Of a DNA stretch of 64,000 nucleotides, positions 36,880-46,292 are shown one piece after another. Position 1 is the stretch's first letter. Each line of letters opens with the position of its first letter. Source of the stretch: Acidovorax sp. T1 (GTDB lineage Bacteria > Pseudomonadota > Gammaproteobacteria > Burkholderiales > Burkholderiaceae_C); the NCBI RefSeq assembly GCF_002176815.1, contig NZ_CP021648.1:2674001-2738000 (forward strand), given 5' to 3'. Position numbers and translations under genes: made by a program. The notes under the pieces are model-generated. The model was given only the letters and a program-made list of their open reading frames with translations. It ran no database searches and was not told the DNA's origin.

Positions 36880-38012
36880 CAGGCCCACTGGCTGGTGGTC
36901 ACCGCCACCAGCATGCCGGTGCCCACCAGCCCGGCCTGCCAGCGCAGCGCCGTGGTCCAGGTCGGAACGTGGCGCTCCACCCGCTCATACAGCAGCCGCC
37001 CGGCCATCAGCGAAAGTACAAACGCCGCCAGCATGCCCAGGGCATTCCACACAGGCGCTTGCGGCCAGAGGTGGCTGACCACGGCATTGACCAGCAGGCA
37101 CACCGGAAAGTGCACCAGAAACACCGAGTACGACATCTGACCGAGCCGCACCACGGGTGCGAACCCCTGCCATTGCCGCCAGCGGGATGAGCGCAGCGCC
37201 CAGGCCAGCGCCAACGCCGTCACCAGCGCCACGGCAATGCGCGCGCGGAAATCCAGCACCAGGGCGGCGGCACCCAGCACGGCGATGGCGGCCAGCCACC
37301 CGCCAGCACGCGGGGCCTGCACCGCCCAGTAAGCCATCATGCCCAGCCCATAGGACCCAAAGAAATACAGGGCCCACATATCGAGTTCCGGCTCGCGGTT
37401 GAACACCAGCAAGGAGGCCGCCGTGCCGGCAACCACCAGCGCACGCCCCAACCAGGCGGCATGGCGCACACACACCGCGCCACGCCCCTCGCCACACACC
37501 GACCGCACCAGCGCCAGCAGCAGCACGGAGCACACAAAAAGCTGGAAGTCGATGGCGACATACCACACGCCCGCCGACAGGGCCTCTTCGCCCACGATGT
37601 CCTGCAGCAGCAGCGCATTGGCCACCAGCTGGGCCAGATCGGGCGCATCGGGCACCGAGGGGTGATCCATCCAGCTGCGCGCCAGCGCCGCCACCACCAC
37701 GGCCAGCACCAGTGCCACGGCATAAGGCACCACCAGCCGCACGAAGCGCCGTGCGATCTGCTGGCTGGCGCTGTCAAACCGTGCCAGCCCCTGGGGCGCC
37801 AGGCTGGCCGCCGCGAGATAGCCGCCGAGCACCAGAAAGATCTGCACGGCCATGCGCCCATAGTCGTAAAGCCATGCCATCAGCCCCGGCGCCAGCGGCT
37901 GCGCGATGTCGGACATGGGGCCATAAAAAGCGAGGTGGTGCCACACGATGGTGGCGCAGGCAATGCCCTTGACCATGTCGATCAGCGGCGTGCGGGAGTG
38001 AGGAGATGTCAT
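36879..38012 (-). CDS. acyltransferase family 3 membrane protein
   Basis: The 377-aa product begins PLIDMVKGIACATIVWHHLA, with the conserved histidine pair after the first helix. It has about ten hydrophobic segments (for example PYAVALVLAVVVAALA, LLVFNREPELDMWALYF, MSYSVFLVHFPVCLLVNAVV). This is the acyltransferase-3 architecture, which O-acetylates or acylates surface polysaccharides and similar exported substrates. The substrate is unknown and no glycan cluster adjoins it. The start at 38012 is preceded by GAGG-like purines. Confidence 0.85.
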   Translation of the reverse strand: MTSPHSRTPLIDMVKGIACATIVWHHLAFYGPMSDIAQPLAPGLMAWLYDYGRMAVQIFLVLGGYLAAASLAPQGLARFDSASQQIARRFVRLVVPYAVALVLAVVVAALARSWMDHPSVPDAPDLAQLVANALLLQDIVGEEALSAGVWYVAIDFQLFVCSVLLLALVRSVCGEGRGAVCVRHAAWLGRALVVAGTAASLLVFNREPELDMWALYFFGSYGLGMMAYWAVQAPRAGGWLAAIAVLGAAALVLDFRARIAVALVTALALAWALRSSRWRQWQGFAPVVRLGQMSYSVFLVHFPVCLLVNAVVSHLWPQAPVWNALGMLAAFVLSLMAGRLLYERVERHVPTWTTALRWQAGLVGTGMLVAVTTSQWA

Positions 38013-38221
38013 GCAGCAAAAAGATACGGCGGCTCAGTGCCCGCCAAGTGGCGGCGCCAAAAAACCTTCAATTGTCGTCGGATCGAGCAATGTTTGCTGA
38101 AGCGCGCGCAACGGATGAAGAGCGTTGCGCCTGCCTGGTGACGGCTTCGGGGCGTATGGCAGCGGGGGCGGGGTAAGGGGTTTCAGGCTTTTCGTTGGGG
38201 GCGGATTTTTTGATATGTGAT

Positions 38222-39129
38222 GTTTTTGGGCTCTGGGGCTTGTGTATCAAACGCTGGTAGCTATTGTTTTGATAGTTTTTTGCGTGCTTTTTTTGAGGGT
38301 GGGGGCCGGGTTGCGCCCCGGCGGGCGAGGTACTTTTCTTTGCTTCGCCAAAGAAACGTACCCAAAAGAAAGGCGACCCTGCTGTCTGCGACGGGTTTTT
38401 GGGGTCAGAGCCCCAATTCACCGAGCCGTTGGCTCGCCCGGAGGGTGCGGTGCTACGCACCGCAGTGAAATGGGTGTCTGACCCCAATAACCCGCAACCT
38501 GGGGTGCTCGTGCGCGGGGTGCGCCGTGGAACTCACTGCGCGCCTGCGGCGCTCCGTTCAGACAACCACGGCGAGTCAGATCACGAAGCGGGTGTGTCCT
38601 GCGGCACACCCGCCACCCCGCGCCCTGCGCGCCCCAGGCGCATCCAGAAGGGATGGGGAGCCAACATCCACTCGGGCCATCGCTGCGCTCGGCCCCGTCT
38701 CGCGGGCGCAAGCGCCTCGCGCTGCGCAACCTGGGCCGAGCGCAGCGATGGCCCGTGGGGTTGTTTGGATGTTCGGTGGTTTCCCCCATCTGGCTGCGCC
38801 TGCGGCGGGGCGGTTGCGGGGTGAGCGTGTGCCGCAGGACACACGCCTCGTCATCTGACTCGCCGTGGTTGTTTGAGCGCAGCGCGCCAGCGCGTAGCGA
38901 GTTCCACGGCGCACCCCGCAACCGCACCGCCGCAGGTCGCCCCGTAGCAACGCGAAGGGGTCGCAGACTGTGGGTCGCCTTTTCTTTGCTTACTTTCTTT
39001 TGGCGAAGCAAAAGAAAGTGAGGCGCCCGCCGGGGCGAGACCCGGCACCCGCCCTGAGCAAAGGCACGCCACGAACTATCAAAACAATAGCTACCAGCGC
39101 ATGCTACATAAGCGCCAGAGCCAAAAAAG
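38222..39129. repeat. giant imperfect inverted repeat, ~0.9 kb, gene-free
   Basis: The element is bounded by perfect 26-bp terminal inverted repeats (38252-38277 and 39074-39099), and similarity extends outward to about 38222 and 39129. Three further matched pairs are nested: 38286-38392 with 38963-39064 (the CTTTGCTTCGCCAAA block), 38514-38621 with 38816-38919, and a perfect 22-bp pair 38674-38695 / 38733-38754 at the centre. Both ends carry a copy of the dispersed repeat. Open frames here mirror each other on the two strands and look spurious. It fills most of the 1.1-kb space between two minus-strand genes; 38013-38221 holds nothing recognisable. Confidence 0.88.
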
Positions 39130-39136
39130 ACCAAAA

Positions 39137-40090
39137 CTACAACTTCAACCGCGCCCGCGCCGCCTCATACTCACCACGCAACTTGGCCACCAGCTGGGCC
39201 GTGCTCGTCACCGCATTGATCGCCCCAATGCCCTGACCACAGCCCCAGATATCCTTCCACGCCTTTTTCGCATCGCCGCCAAAGTTCATCTTGCTCGGAT
39301 CGGACTCGGGCAGGTTGTCCGGGTCCATGCCCGCTGCGCGGATCGACGGCGCCAGGTAGTTGCCGTGCACGCCGGTGAACAGGTTGCTGTAAACGATGTC
39401 GTCCGAGTCGCCTTCCACGATGGCCTGCTTGTAGGCATCCGAGGCCCGCGCCTCGTGCGTGGCAATGAAGGCCGAGCCGATGTAGCCAAAGTCGGCGCCC
39501 ATGGCCTGCGCGGCCAGCACGGCGTCGCCGCTGGCGATGGAGCCGCTCAACGCAATCGGTCCGTCAAACCACTGGCGAATTTCCTGGATCAGGGCAAACG
39601 GGCTCTTCACACCGGCATGGCCGCCAGCGCCTGCGGCCACGGCGATCAGGCCGTCGGCGCCCTTTTCAATCGCCTTGTGCGCAAACTTGTTGTTGATGAT
39701 GTCGTGCAGCACGATGCCGCCCCAGGCGTGCACGGCCTGGTTCACGTCTTCACGGGCGCCCAGGCTCGTGATGATGATCGGCACCTTGTACTTGGCGCAG
39801 ACCTGCATGTCGTGCTCCAGCCGGTCGTTGCTCTTGTGCACGATCTGGTTGATGGCAAAGGGCGCGGCGGGCTTGTCGGGGTGGACCTGGTTGTAGGCCG
39901 CCAGAGTCTCGGTGATCTCGGCCAGCCATTCGTCCAGCAGCTCGGCGGGGCGGGCATTGAGCGCGGGCATGGAGCCCACCACGCCAGCCTTGCACTGCTC
40001 GATCACGAGCTTGGGGTTGCTGATGATGAACAGCGGCGAGCCGATGACGGGCAGCGACAGGTTCTGCAACGCGGGAGGCAGTTTGGACAT
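39137..40090 (-). CDS. nitronate monooxygenase / 2-nitropropane dioxygenase family protein
   Basis: The 317-aa FMN-binding TIM-barrel protein has the family blocks LPVIGSPLFIISNPKLV (residues 13-29), GGIVLHDIINNKFAHKAIEK, the glycine-rich phosphate-binding AVAAGAGGHAGVKSPFAL, and PIALSGSIASGDAVLAAQAM. Such enzymes oxidise alkyl nitronates; a related enoyl-ACP reductase role also exists in the superfamily. It is followed at once by the giant inverted repeat, which would lie in its 3' untranslated region. An AGGAAG ribosome binding site precedes the start. Confidence 0.87.
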   Translation of the reverse strand: MSKLPPALQNLSLPVIGSPLFIISNPKLVIEQCKAGVVGSMPALNARPAELLDEWLAEITETLAAYNQVHPDKPAAPFAINQIVHKSNDRLEHDMQVCAKYKVPIIITSLGAREDVNQAVHAWGGIVLHDIINNKFAHKAIEKGADGLIAVAAGAGGHAGVKSPFALIQEIRQWFDGPIALSGSIASGDAVLAAQAMGADFGYIGSAFIATHEARASDAYKQAIVEGDSDDIVYSNLFTGVHGNYLAPSIRAAGMDPDNLPESDPSKMNFGGDAKKAWKDIWGCGQGIGAINAVTSTAQLVAKLRGEYEAARARLKL

Positions 40091-40109
40091 GGCAACAACT
40101 TCCTGAACA

Positions 40110-40174
40110 AAAATAGGGGTGAAATATGCCTCTAGCGCTTATATATAAAGCGCTAGCAGCTATCATTTTTATAT
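40110..40174. repeat. dispersed palindromic repeat
   Basis: The copy reads GCCTCTAGCGCTTATATATA then AAGCGCTAGCAGCTATCATT. It lies 20 bp upstream of the nitronate monooxygenase start and 46 bp downstream (in transcription order) of the acyl-CoA dehydrogenase stop. Confidence 0.85.
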
Positions 40175-40219
40175 CAACAAAGCCCCCCGCGGTGCAACGC
40201 AGGCGGCCCGGTCACAGTC

Positions 40220-42040
40220 TCAGAACGACTCCAGCGCCAGATCGGTCACGCTGCCTGCGCCTTCGACGATGCTGTCGCGCAGGCCCGGTGCCTTGACCAG
40301 GATGTGCTCGGCATAAAACTGCGCCGTGGTGATTTTTGCGCGCAAAAAAGCCTCGTCCTGTCCCTTGGGCAACAGCGCCTCGGCCACCAGCAGGCTGCGC
40401 GCCAGCTGCCAGCCGGCCACCAGGCTGCCAGCGAGCATGAGGTAAGGCACGCTGCCCGCAAAAACGGCGTTGGGGCTGGCCTTGGCGCCACCGGCCACAA
40501 AGTCCACCACTTCCAGAAAGGCCTGGCGCGCCGCCGCCAGCCGGCGCGCCACGGCCTTGGCGGCAGGGGTGCCGCTGGCCAGCAGTTCGCCTTCGGTCTT
40601 TTCGATCTGCGCAGCAATCGCCCTGGCCGTCTGGCCGCCATCGCGCGCGGTCTTGCGGCCTACCAGGTCGTTGGCCTGGATCGCGGTGGTGCCTTCGTAG
40701 ATGGTCAGAATCTTGGCGTCACGGTAGTACTGGGCCGCGCCGGTTTCCTCGATAAAGCCCATGCCGCCATGCACCTGCACGCCCAGACTGGTGACCTCCT
40801 GGCTCATTTCGGTGCTGTAGCCCTTGACCAGCGGCACCATGAATTCGTAGAACGTGGCGTTCTGCTTGCGCGTGTCTGCATCCGGGTGGTGGTGGGCGGC
40901 GTCATAGGCTGCGGCGGCCACGGCGGCCATGGCGCGGCAGCCTTCGGTGGTGGCACGCATGGTCATGAGCATGCGGCGCACGTCGGGGTGGTGGATGATG
41001 GCCGCGCTGGCATGGATGCTGCCATCCACCGGGCGGCTTTGCACGCGGTCCTTGGCATAGCTCACGGCCTTCTGGTAGGCGCGCTCGGCAATCGCAATGC
41101 CCTGGATGCCCACGCCGTAGCGCGCGGCGTTCATCATGATGAACATGTATTCAAGGCCACGGTTTTCCTGGCCCACCAGATAACCCACAGCGCCGGGCCC
41201 GGCGCTGTCTGCGATGCTTTCCGCCATGCCGTCGCCAAACTGCAGCACAGCCGTGGGGCTGGCCTTGATGCCCAGCTTGTGCTCGATGCTCACGCAGTGT
41301 GCGTCGTTGCGCACACCCAGGCTGCCGTCCTGGTTCACCAGAAATTTGGGCACGACGAACAGGCTGATGCCCTTGACGCCTTCGGGTGCGCCAGCCACGC
41401 GGGCCAGCACCAGGTGCACGATGTTCTCGGCCATGTCGTGCTCACCCCAGGTGATGAAGATCTTGGTGCCGAAAATCTTGTACGTGCCATCGGGCTGCGG
41501 ATCGGCCTTGGTGCGCACCAGCGCCAGGTCCGATCCGGCTTGCGGCTCGGTCAGGTTCATGGTGCCGGTCCACTGGCCCGAAATGAGTTTTTCAAGGTAG
41601 ATGGCCTTGAGCTCGTCGCTGCCGGCAGTCAGCAGCGCCTCGATGGCGCCGTCGGTCAGCAACGGACACAGCGCGAAACTCATGTTGGCGCTGTTGAGCA
41701 TTTCCATGCAGGCCGCGCCAATGGTTTTGGGCAGGCCCTGGCCACCAAAGTCAGCCGGGTGCTGCAGGCCCTGCCAACCGCCCTCGGTAAACTGGCGGAA
41801 GGCGTCCTTGAACCCCGGCGTGGCCGTGACCACGCCGTCCTTCCACGATGACGGGTTCTTGTCGCCCTCGAAATTGAGCGGAGCCAGCACGCCCTCGGTG
41901 AACTTGGCGCACTCTTGCAGCACGGCCTGCGCTGTATCCAGGCCCGCGTCGTCAAAGCCGGGGATCTGTGCGATCTGTTCAATATTCGCCAGGTGCTGCA
42001 TGTTGAACAGCATGTCCTTGACAGGGGCGGTGTAGCTCAT
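40220..42040 (-). CDS. acyl-CoA dehydrogenase, DmdC-like long form
   Basis: The 606-aa product is of the long acyl-CoA dehydrogenase type (DmdC/AcdA-like) with an extra N-terminal segment (YTAPVKDMLFNMQHL) and a C-terminal extension. FAD- and substrate-binding blocks are TMNLTEPQAGSDLALVRTKA and FIMMNAARYGVGIQGI. The catalytic glutamate is in ILTIYEGTTAIQANDL. It transfers electrons to ETF, encoded next door. The exact acyl-CoA is unknown; 3-methylmercaptopropionyl-CoA and other acyl-CoAs are used by relatives. Confidence 0.93.
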   Translation of the reverse strand: MSYTAPVKDMLFNMQHLANIEQIAQIPGFDDAGLDTAQAVLQECAKFTEGVLAPLNFEGDKNPSSWKDGVVTATPGFKDAFRQFTEGGWQGLQHPADFGGQGLPKTIGAACMEMLNSANMSFALCPLLTDGAIEALLTAGSDELKAIYLEKLISGQWTGTMNLTEPQAGSDLALVRTKADPQPDGTYKIFGTKIFITWGEHDMAENIVHLVLARVAGAPEGVKGISLFVVPKFLVNQDGSLGVRNDAHCVSIEHKLGIKASPTAVLQFGDGMAESIADSAGPGAVGYLVGQENRGLEYMFIMMNAARYGVGIQGIAIAERAYQKAVSYAKDRVQSRPVDGSIHASAAIIHHPDVRRMLMTMRATTEGCRAMAAVAAAAYDAAHHHPDADTRKQNATFYEFMVPLVKGYSTEMSQEVTSLGVQVHGGMGFIEETGAAQYYRDAKILTIYEGTTAIQANDLVGRKTARDGGQTARAIAAQIEKTEGELLASGTPAAKAVARRLAAARQAFLEVVDFVAGGAKASPNAVFAGSVPYLMLAGSLVAGWQLARSLLVAEALLPKGQDEAFLRAKITTAQFYAEHILVKAPGLRDSIVEGAGSVTDLALESF

Positions 42041-42069
42041 GGGTATCTCCAGGGGATATGAATGTCAAA

Positions 42070-42097
42070 AAAAAGGCACCGCAAGCGATGCCTTTTT
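42070..42097. terminator. terminator after etfA (symmetrical)
   Basis: AAAAAGGCA (42070-42078) pairs with TGCCTTTTT (42089-42097) around a 10-base loop, with an additional A-run on the left. In the minus direction the stem ends in a T-run just past etfA, separating it from the acyl-CoA dehydrogenase gene. Confidence 0.8.
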
Positions 42098-42112
42098 GCG
42101 GGCCTGCAGGCC

Positions 42113-43045
42113 TTACAGCGCCTTCACCAGCTCCGGCACGGCCGCAAACAAATCCGCCTCCAGCCCATAGTCGGCCACGCTGAAGATCGGCGCCTCGGGG
42201 TCCTTGTTGATCGCCACGATCACCTTGGAGTCTTTCATCCCCGCCAGGTGCTGGATCGCACCCGAGATGCCCGCTGCGATGTACAGCTGCGGCGCCACGA
42301 TCTTGCCGGTCTGGCCCACTTGCCAGTCGTTGGGGGCGTAGCCCGCATCGACCGCTGCGCGGCTGGCGCCCAGGGCGGCGCCGAGCTTGTCGGCCAGCGG
42401 GGTCATGACTTCGTCGAACTTTTCCTTGCTGCCCAAGGCCCGGCCACCCGAGACGATGATCTTGGCGGCCGTGAGTTCGGGGCGGTCGCTTTGGGCGATT
42501 TCGCTGCCCACAAACTTGCTCTTGCCGTTGTCTGCGGTGGCGGCTGTTGTTTCAACCGTTGCGCTGCCTCCCGTGGCGGCTGCGGCGTCAAAGCCGGTGG
42601 TGCGTACGGTGATGATCTTGACGGCATCCTGGCTTTGCACGGTGGCGATGGCGTTGCCGGCGTAGATGGGGCGCTCGAAGGTGTCAGCGGCAATGACCTT
42701 GGTGATGTCGCTGATCTGGGCGACGTCGAGCTTGGCGGCCACGCGGGGGGCCACGTTCTTGCCGCTGGCGGTGGCGGGGAAGAGGATGTGGCTGTAGTTT
42801 TGGGCGATGGCCAGCACTTGGGCGGCGACGTTCTCGGCCAGGCCGTGTTCCAGGCCGGGGGCGTCGGCGTGGATGACTTTGGCGACGCCGGTGATTTGGG
42901 CTGCAGCCTGGGCTGCGGCGCTGGCGTTGTGGCCGGCGACGAGAACGTGGACGTCGCCGCCGCAGGCGACGGCGGCCGTGACGGTGTTCAGGGTGGCGCC
43001 TTTGATGGAGGCGTTGTCGTGTTCAGCAATAACGAGTACCGACAT
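42113..43045 (-). CDS. etfA: electron transfer flavoprotein subunit alpha
   Basis: The 310-aa subunit carries the C-terminal FAD domain ([39 protein letters not shown], and [17 protein letters not shown]), the standard EtfA signature. With EtfB it carries electrons from acyl-CoA dehydrogenases to ETF-ubiquinone oxidoreductase. It follows etfB without a gap. Confidence 0.96.
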   Translation of the reverse strand: MSVLVIAEHDNASIKGATLNTVTAAVACGGDVHVLVAGHNASAAAQAAAQITGVAKVIHADAPGLEHGLAENVAAQVLAIAQNYSHILFPATASGKNVAPRVAAKLDVAQISDITKVIAADTFERPIYAGNAIATVQSQDAVKIITVRTTGFDAAAATGGSATVETTAATADNGKSKFVGSEIAQSDRPELTAAKIIVSGGRALGSKEKFDEVMTPLADKLGAALGASRAAVDAGYAPNDWQVGQTGKIVAPQLYIAAGISGAIQHLAGMKDSKVIVAINKDPEAPIFSVADYGLEADLFAAVPELVKAL

Positions 43046-43795
43046 TTAGATCACCTTCGCTTCGTTCTTGAGTTTTTCGACCAGGGCGGCCACGTCGGCC
43101 ACCTTGATGCCGGCGCCGCGTTTGGCGGGTTCGGTCACTTTGAGGGTTTTGAGGCGCGGTGCCACGTCCACGCCGAGGTCTTCGGGCTTGAAGGTGTCGA
43201 GCTGCTTTTTCTTGGCCTTCATGATGTTGGGCAAGGTGACGTAGCGGGGCTCGTTCAGGCGCAGGTCGGTGGTGATGACGGCGGGCAGGCTCAAGGCCAG
43301 GGTTTCCAGGCCGCCGTCGACTTCGCGGGTGACGCTGACGCTGTCGGCCGTCAGTTCGACTTTGCTGGCGAACGTGGCCTGGGGCAGGTCGGCCAGGGCG
43401 GCGAGCATCTGGCCGGTCTGGTTGGCGTCGTCGTCGATGGCTTGTTTGCCCAGGATGATGAGGCCGGGTTGTTCTTTGTCCACCAATGCCTTCAAGAGCT
43501 TGGCGACGGCCAGGGGCTGCAGTTCTGCGTCGGTTTCCACCAGGATGGCGCGGTCGGCGCCGATGGCCATGGCGGTGCGCAGGGTTTCCTGGCATTGCGC
43601 CACGCCGCAAGAGACGGCGATGACTTCGGTCACCAGGCCTTTTTCTTTCAGGCGCACGGCTTCTTCAACGGCGATTTCGTCAAAGGGGTTCATGCTCATC
43701 TTGACGTTGGCGATGTCCACGCCGCTGCCGTCCGATTTGACGCGGACTTTGACGTTGTAGTCAACCACGCGTTTGACTGGGACCAAGACCTTCAT
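43046..43795 (-). CDS. etfB: electron transfer flavoprotein subunit beta
   Basis: The 249-aa subunit has the EtfB pattern [57 protein letters not shown] and [20 protein letters not shown], which bind AMP and contact dehydrogenases. It is the first gene of etfBA, with an AAGGAG ribosome binding site and a LiuR-like palindromic site just upstream. Confidence 0.96.
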   Translation of the reverse strand: MKVLVPVKRVVDYNVKVRVKSDGSGVDIANVKMSMNPFDEIAVEEAVRLKEKGLVTEVIAVSCGVAQCQETLRTAMAIGADRAILVETDAELQPLAVAKLLKALVDKEQPGLIILGKQAIDDDANQTGQMLAALADLPQATFASKVELTADSVSVTREVDGGLETLALSLPAVITTDLRLNEPRYVTLPNIMKAKKKQLDTFKPEDLGVDVAPRLKTLKVTEPAKRGAGIKVADVAALVEKLKNEAKVI

Positions 43796-43827
43796 TACTG
43801 CGGCTCCTTAATTTAGAGTTCGTTGAA

Positions 43828-43844
43828 TTGACGTTTACGTTAAC
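43828..43844. promoter_or_regulatory. candidate LiuR-type (MerR family) operator upstream of etfB
   Basis: TTGACGTTTACGTTAAC is 32 bp upstream of the etfB start codon and closely resembles the MerR-family LiuR sites that control acyl-CoA and branched-chain amino acid degradation genes in proteobacteria. No liuR gene is in the window. A small palindrome, ATGCCG-CA-CGGCAT (43856-43869), lies further upstream. Assignment is inference from motif memory. Confidence 0.45.
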
Positions 43845-43970
43845 CGAGGCATTCTATGCCGCACGGCATCAAAACTGCTGCCATCCACAGCACACAGAGT
43901 CACAAAAAGAACGGTCGTGCTTTTTGTAAATTATAGGCCAGTGTTCGCTCTCATTGTCCAGTCCATGCTG

Positions 43971-45350
43971 TTACGTGAGGGGCGAAGCACCATGCCGCAC
44001 CAGAGGCCCCTGCAAATCAGGCGACGGGGCAGCGCCTGGCGAAGCGTGCGCATCTTCGCTGGAAGCGGGCACATCCTGCGGTCGCAGGTGCACCACGCGC
44101 TGCGGGTAGGGAATATCGATGTGGTGGGCGCGCAGCGCAGCGAGAATGGCCCGGTTGATGTCCGAGCGCAAACCGAGCGTTCCACTTTCCGGGTCGGTGA
44201 TCCAGTAACCGACAGTGAACTCCAGCCCGTCGGCCCCAAAGGCCGACAGAGCCACCAACGGCCCCGGCTCGCGCAGCACACGCGGGTTGGCCAGTGCCGC
44301 CTCGCCCAGCAGACGAACGACAAGATCGACATCGCTGTCATAGCCCACACTGATCACGGTAGACATCCACACGCGCGGGTCGGTCAGCGAAAGGTTCTCC
44401 ACCCGCTGCGTGATCAGCATCTCGTTGGGCACGATGGATTCGCGCCCCACCCCCGAGCGGATCACCGTGTAACGCCCCGTGATGTCGGTGATATGGCCTT
44501 CAAAGCCATCCACGCGAACATTGTCGCCAATGCGCACGCTGCGCTCGGCCAGGATCACAAAGCCGCTCACATAGTTGGCCGCCAGCTTCTGCAGGCCAAA
44601 GCCGATGCCCACACCCACGGCGCCGCCCAGCACCGACAGGGCCGTGAGGTCAATGCCCACGGCGGACAGCGCCAGGATCAAGCCCAAAAAGATCAGCAAG
44701 GCGCGCGCGGCATTGCTGAACGCCTTGCGCAACGACAGCTCGCTGCCCTTGGCCGAGCGCAGCAGGCGCGACTCGATGGCCGAGGAGACCCACAGAGTCA
44801 CGATCAGCACAGCGCAGGCTGTCACGGCGCCTTCGATCATGGTGCGCACCGACAGCGTGGTCGCCCCCACCTTCCAGGTGATTTCGTCGAGCTCCTGCAA
44901 CACCAGCGGCAGCAGGCCCGTCACCCACAGCACCATGGCTAGCCAGGCCAGCCAGGAGATGGTGCGCTCGATGGGACGCACCCAGGCGGCCTGCGGAAAG
45001 GCCGCCTGCAGCACCTTGACCCCCACGCGGATCACCACCAGCGAGATCAGCACCGGAATGACCACCTTGAATGCCGCCAACGGCACCCATAGCGCCAACA
45101 CCGCCCGCGCCACATAGCCCAGGCCCAGCAAGGTCAGGGGGAACAGCACGCCATCCACCACCTTGCGGCCAAACAGGATGGAGCGTGGCTCATCGCGACC
45201 CAGCGCACGGCGCAAGGCCGACACCATGAGCCAGGCCAGCGCCACGCACAAGGCCAGCGCCCCCAGCTCGATCAGTACCGTGGGCTGCGTAAATGCCCGA
45301 AACCACTGCTGCACATCATCAAACACCGGCGAAACAGACTGCATGGCCAT
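43971..45350 (-). CDS. mechanosensitive ion channel, MscS family
   Basis: The 459-aa product has about five N-terminal membrane helices followed by the MscS core. The pore helix is ALSVLGGAVGVGIGFGLQKL, followed by ANYVSGFVILAERSVRIGDN and the beta domain with GRESIVPNEMLITQRVEN, then a short Pro/Ser-rich tail. Such channels release solutes on hypo-osmotic shock. The ATG at 45350 (MAMQSVSP) overlaps the stop of the upstream gene by one base; a GTG at 45362 is an alternative. Confidence 0.92.
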   Translation of the reverse strand: MAMQSVSPVFDDVQQWFRAFTQPTVLIELGALALCVALAWLMVSALRRALGRDEPRSILFGRKVVDGVLFPLTLLGLGYVARAVLALWVPLAAFKVVIPVLISLVVIRVGVKVLQAAFPQAAWVRPIERTISWLAWLAMVLWVTGLLPLVLQELDEITWKVGATTLSVRTMIEGAVTACAVLIVTLWVSSAIESRLLRSAKGSELSLRKAFSNAARALLIFLGLILALSAVGIDLTALSVLGGAVGVGIGFGLQKLAANYVSGFVILAERSVRIGDNVRVDGFEGHITDITGRYTVIRSGVGRESIVPNEMLITQRVENLSLTDPRVWMSTVISVGYDSDVDLVVRLLGEAALANPRVLREPGPLVALSAFGADGLEFTVGYWITDPESGTLGLRSDINRAILAALRAHHIDIPYPQRVVHLRPQDVPASSEDAHASPGAAPSPDLQGPLVRHGASPLT

Positions 45351-46135
45351 CACACCTTCCACACCGGAGCGCGCTTTTCGGCAAAAGCCCGAGCGCCCTC
45401 TTGGGCCGCCGCGTCCATCATGTTGACGGCCATGGCCTGGCCGGCCAGCTGGTAGGCCGCATCCAGGCCCAGCTCACGCTGCTGGTAAACCAGCGCCTTG
45501 CCCATGGCCACCGCCACGCGGGGCTTTTGCACAATGGACTGCACGAGTTTTTCCACCTCGGCATCCAGCGCCTCGGGCGCCACCACGCGGTTCACCAGGC
45601 CCTGCGCCAGCGCCGTGGGGGCGTCGATGAAATCGCCGGTGAGCAGCATTTCCATGGCGCGCTTGGCCGGCATGTTGCGCACCAGCGGCACGCTGGGCGT
45701 GGCGCAGAAAAGGCCGTAATGGATGCCACTGGTGGCAAAGCTGGCGTCGCTCGCCGCCACCGCCAGATCGCACTGCGCCACCAGCTGGCAACCGGCCGCA
45801 GTGGCCATGCCCTGCACCCGCGCAATCACCGGCACCGGCAGCTTGTGGATGGTGAGCATCACGCGGCTGCACTGGGCAAAGAGCTGCTGGTACCACACCA
45901 GCTCGGGGTGGGCCGCCATGTCCTTCAAGTTGTGGCCGGCGCAAAACGCCTTGCCCTCGGCCGCCAGCACCACCACGCGCGCGCTGTCGTCGCGGGCCAC
46001 CGCGTCCAGCGCCTGCTGCAGCGCGGCCAGCATCTCGCAGCCCAGCGCATTGAAGCGGGCGGGGTCGTTCAGGGTCAGTGTCACCACGCCGCGCGCATCG
46101 CGCGAGACCCGAAGCAGTTCATCATTCATCGTCAT
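45350..46135 (-). CDS. crotonase-fold enoyl-CoA hydratase-like protein (ECHDC3-like)
   Basis: The 261-aa product has the crotonase fold with the oxyanion-hole segments GKAFCAGHNLKDM and QGMATAAGCQLVAQCDLAVA. The two glutamates that catalyse hydration in classical enoyl-CoA hydratase are absent: the first position reads CQLVAQ and the second lies in TSGIHYGLF. It therefore resembles the ECHDC3 branch and may not hydrate enoyl-CoA. It overlaps the mscS gene by one base. Confidence 0.85.
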   Translation of the reverse strand: MTMNDELLRVSRDARGVVTLTLNDPARFNALGCEMLAALQQALDAVARDDSARVVVLAAEGKAFCAGHNLKDMAAHPELVWYQQLFAQCSRVMLTIHKLPVPVIARVQGMATAAGCQLVAQCDLAVAASDASFATSGIHYGLFCATPSVPLVRNMPAKRAMEMLLTGDFIDAPTALAQGLVNRVVAPEALDAEVEKLVQSIVQKPRVAVAMGKALVYQQRELGLDAAYQLAGQAMAVNMMDAAAQEGARAFAEKRAPVWKV

Positions 46136-46229
46136 TTCAATTTTTCCTGTACGCCAACTGTCTCACAGCGCAGAAAACTGGCGCGCCCCTGGCCAGCAGA
46201 CGCCGCGCAAGGGCCGCCCCGCAGCGCTG

Positions 46230-46281
46230 GCGTCGTCCCCCTTCCCGCGCAGCGAGAGAAGGGGGAAGCGGCGCAGCCGCT
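46230..46281. repeat. GC-rich double hairpin (REP-like)
   Basis: CCCCCTT (46237-46243) pairs with AAGGGGG (46259-46265), and GCGGC-GCA-GCCGC follows at once. It lies between two same-strand genes, ending 12 bp before the HDAC-family stop codon, and could act as a transcript 3' end or be a repeat. The rest of 46136-46229 shows nothing distinctive. Confidence 0.5.
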
Positions 46282-46292
46282 CAGGTGGTTGG

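Noticed and set aside
38399..39134. Several open frames within the giant inverted repeat
   Set aside because: Frames on the two strands encode the same peptides because the DNA is palindromic; composition is low-complexity and no ribosome binding site or domain is seen.
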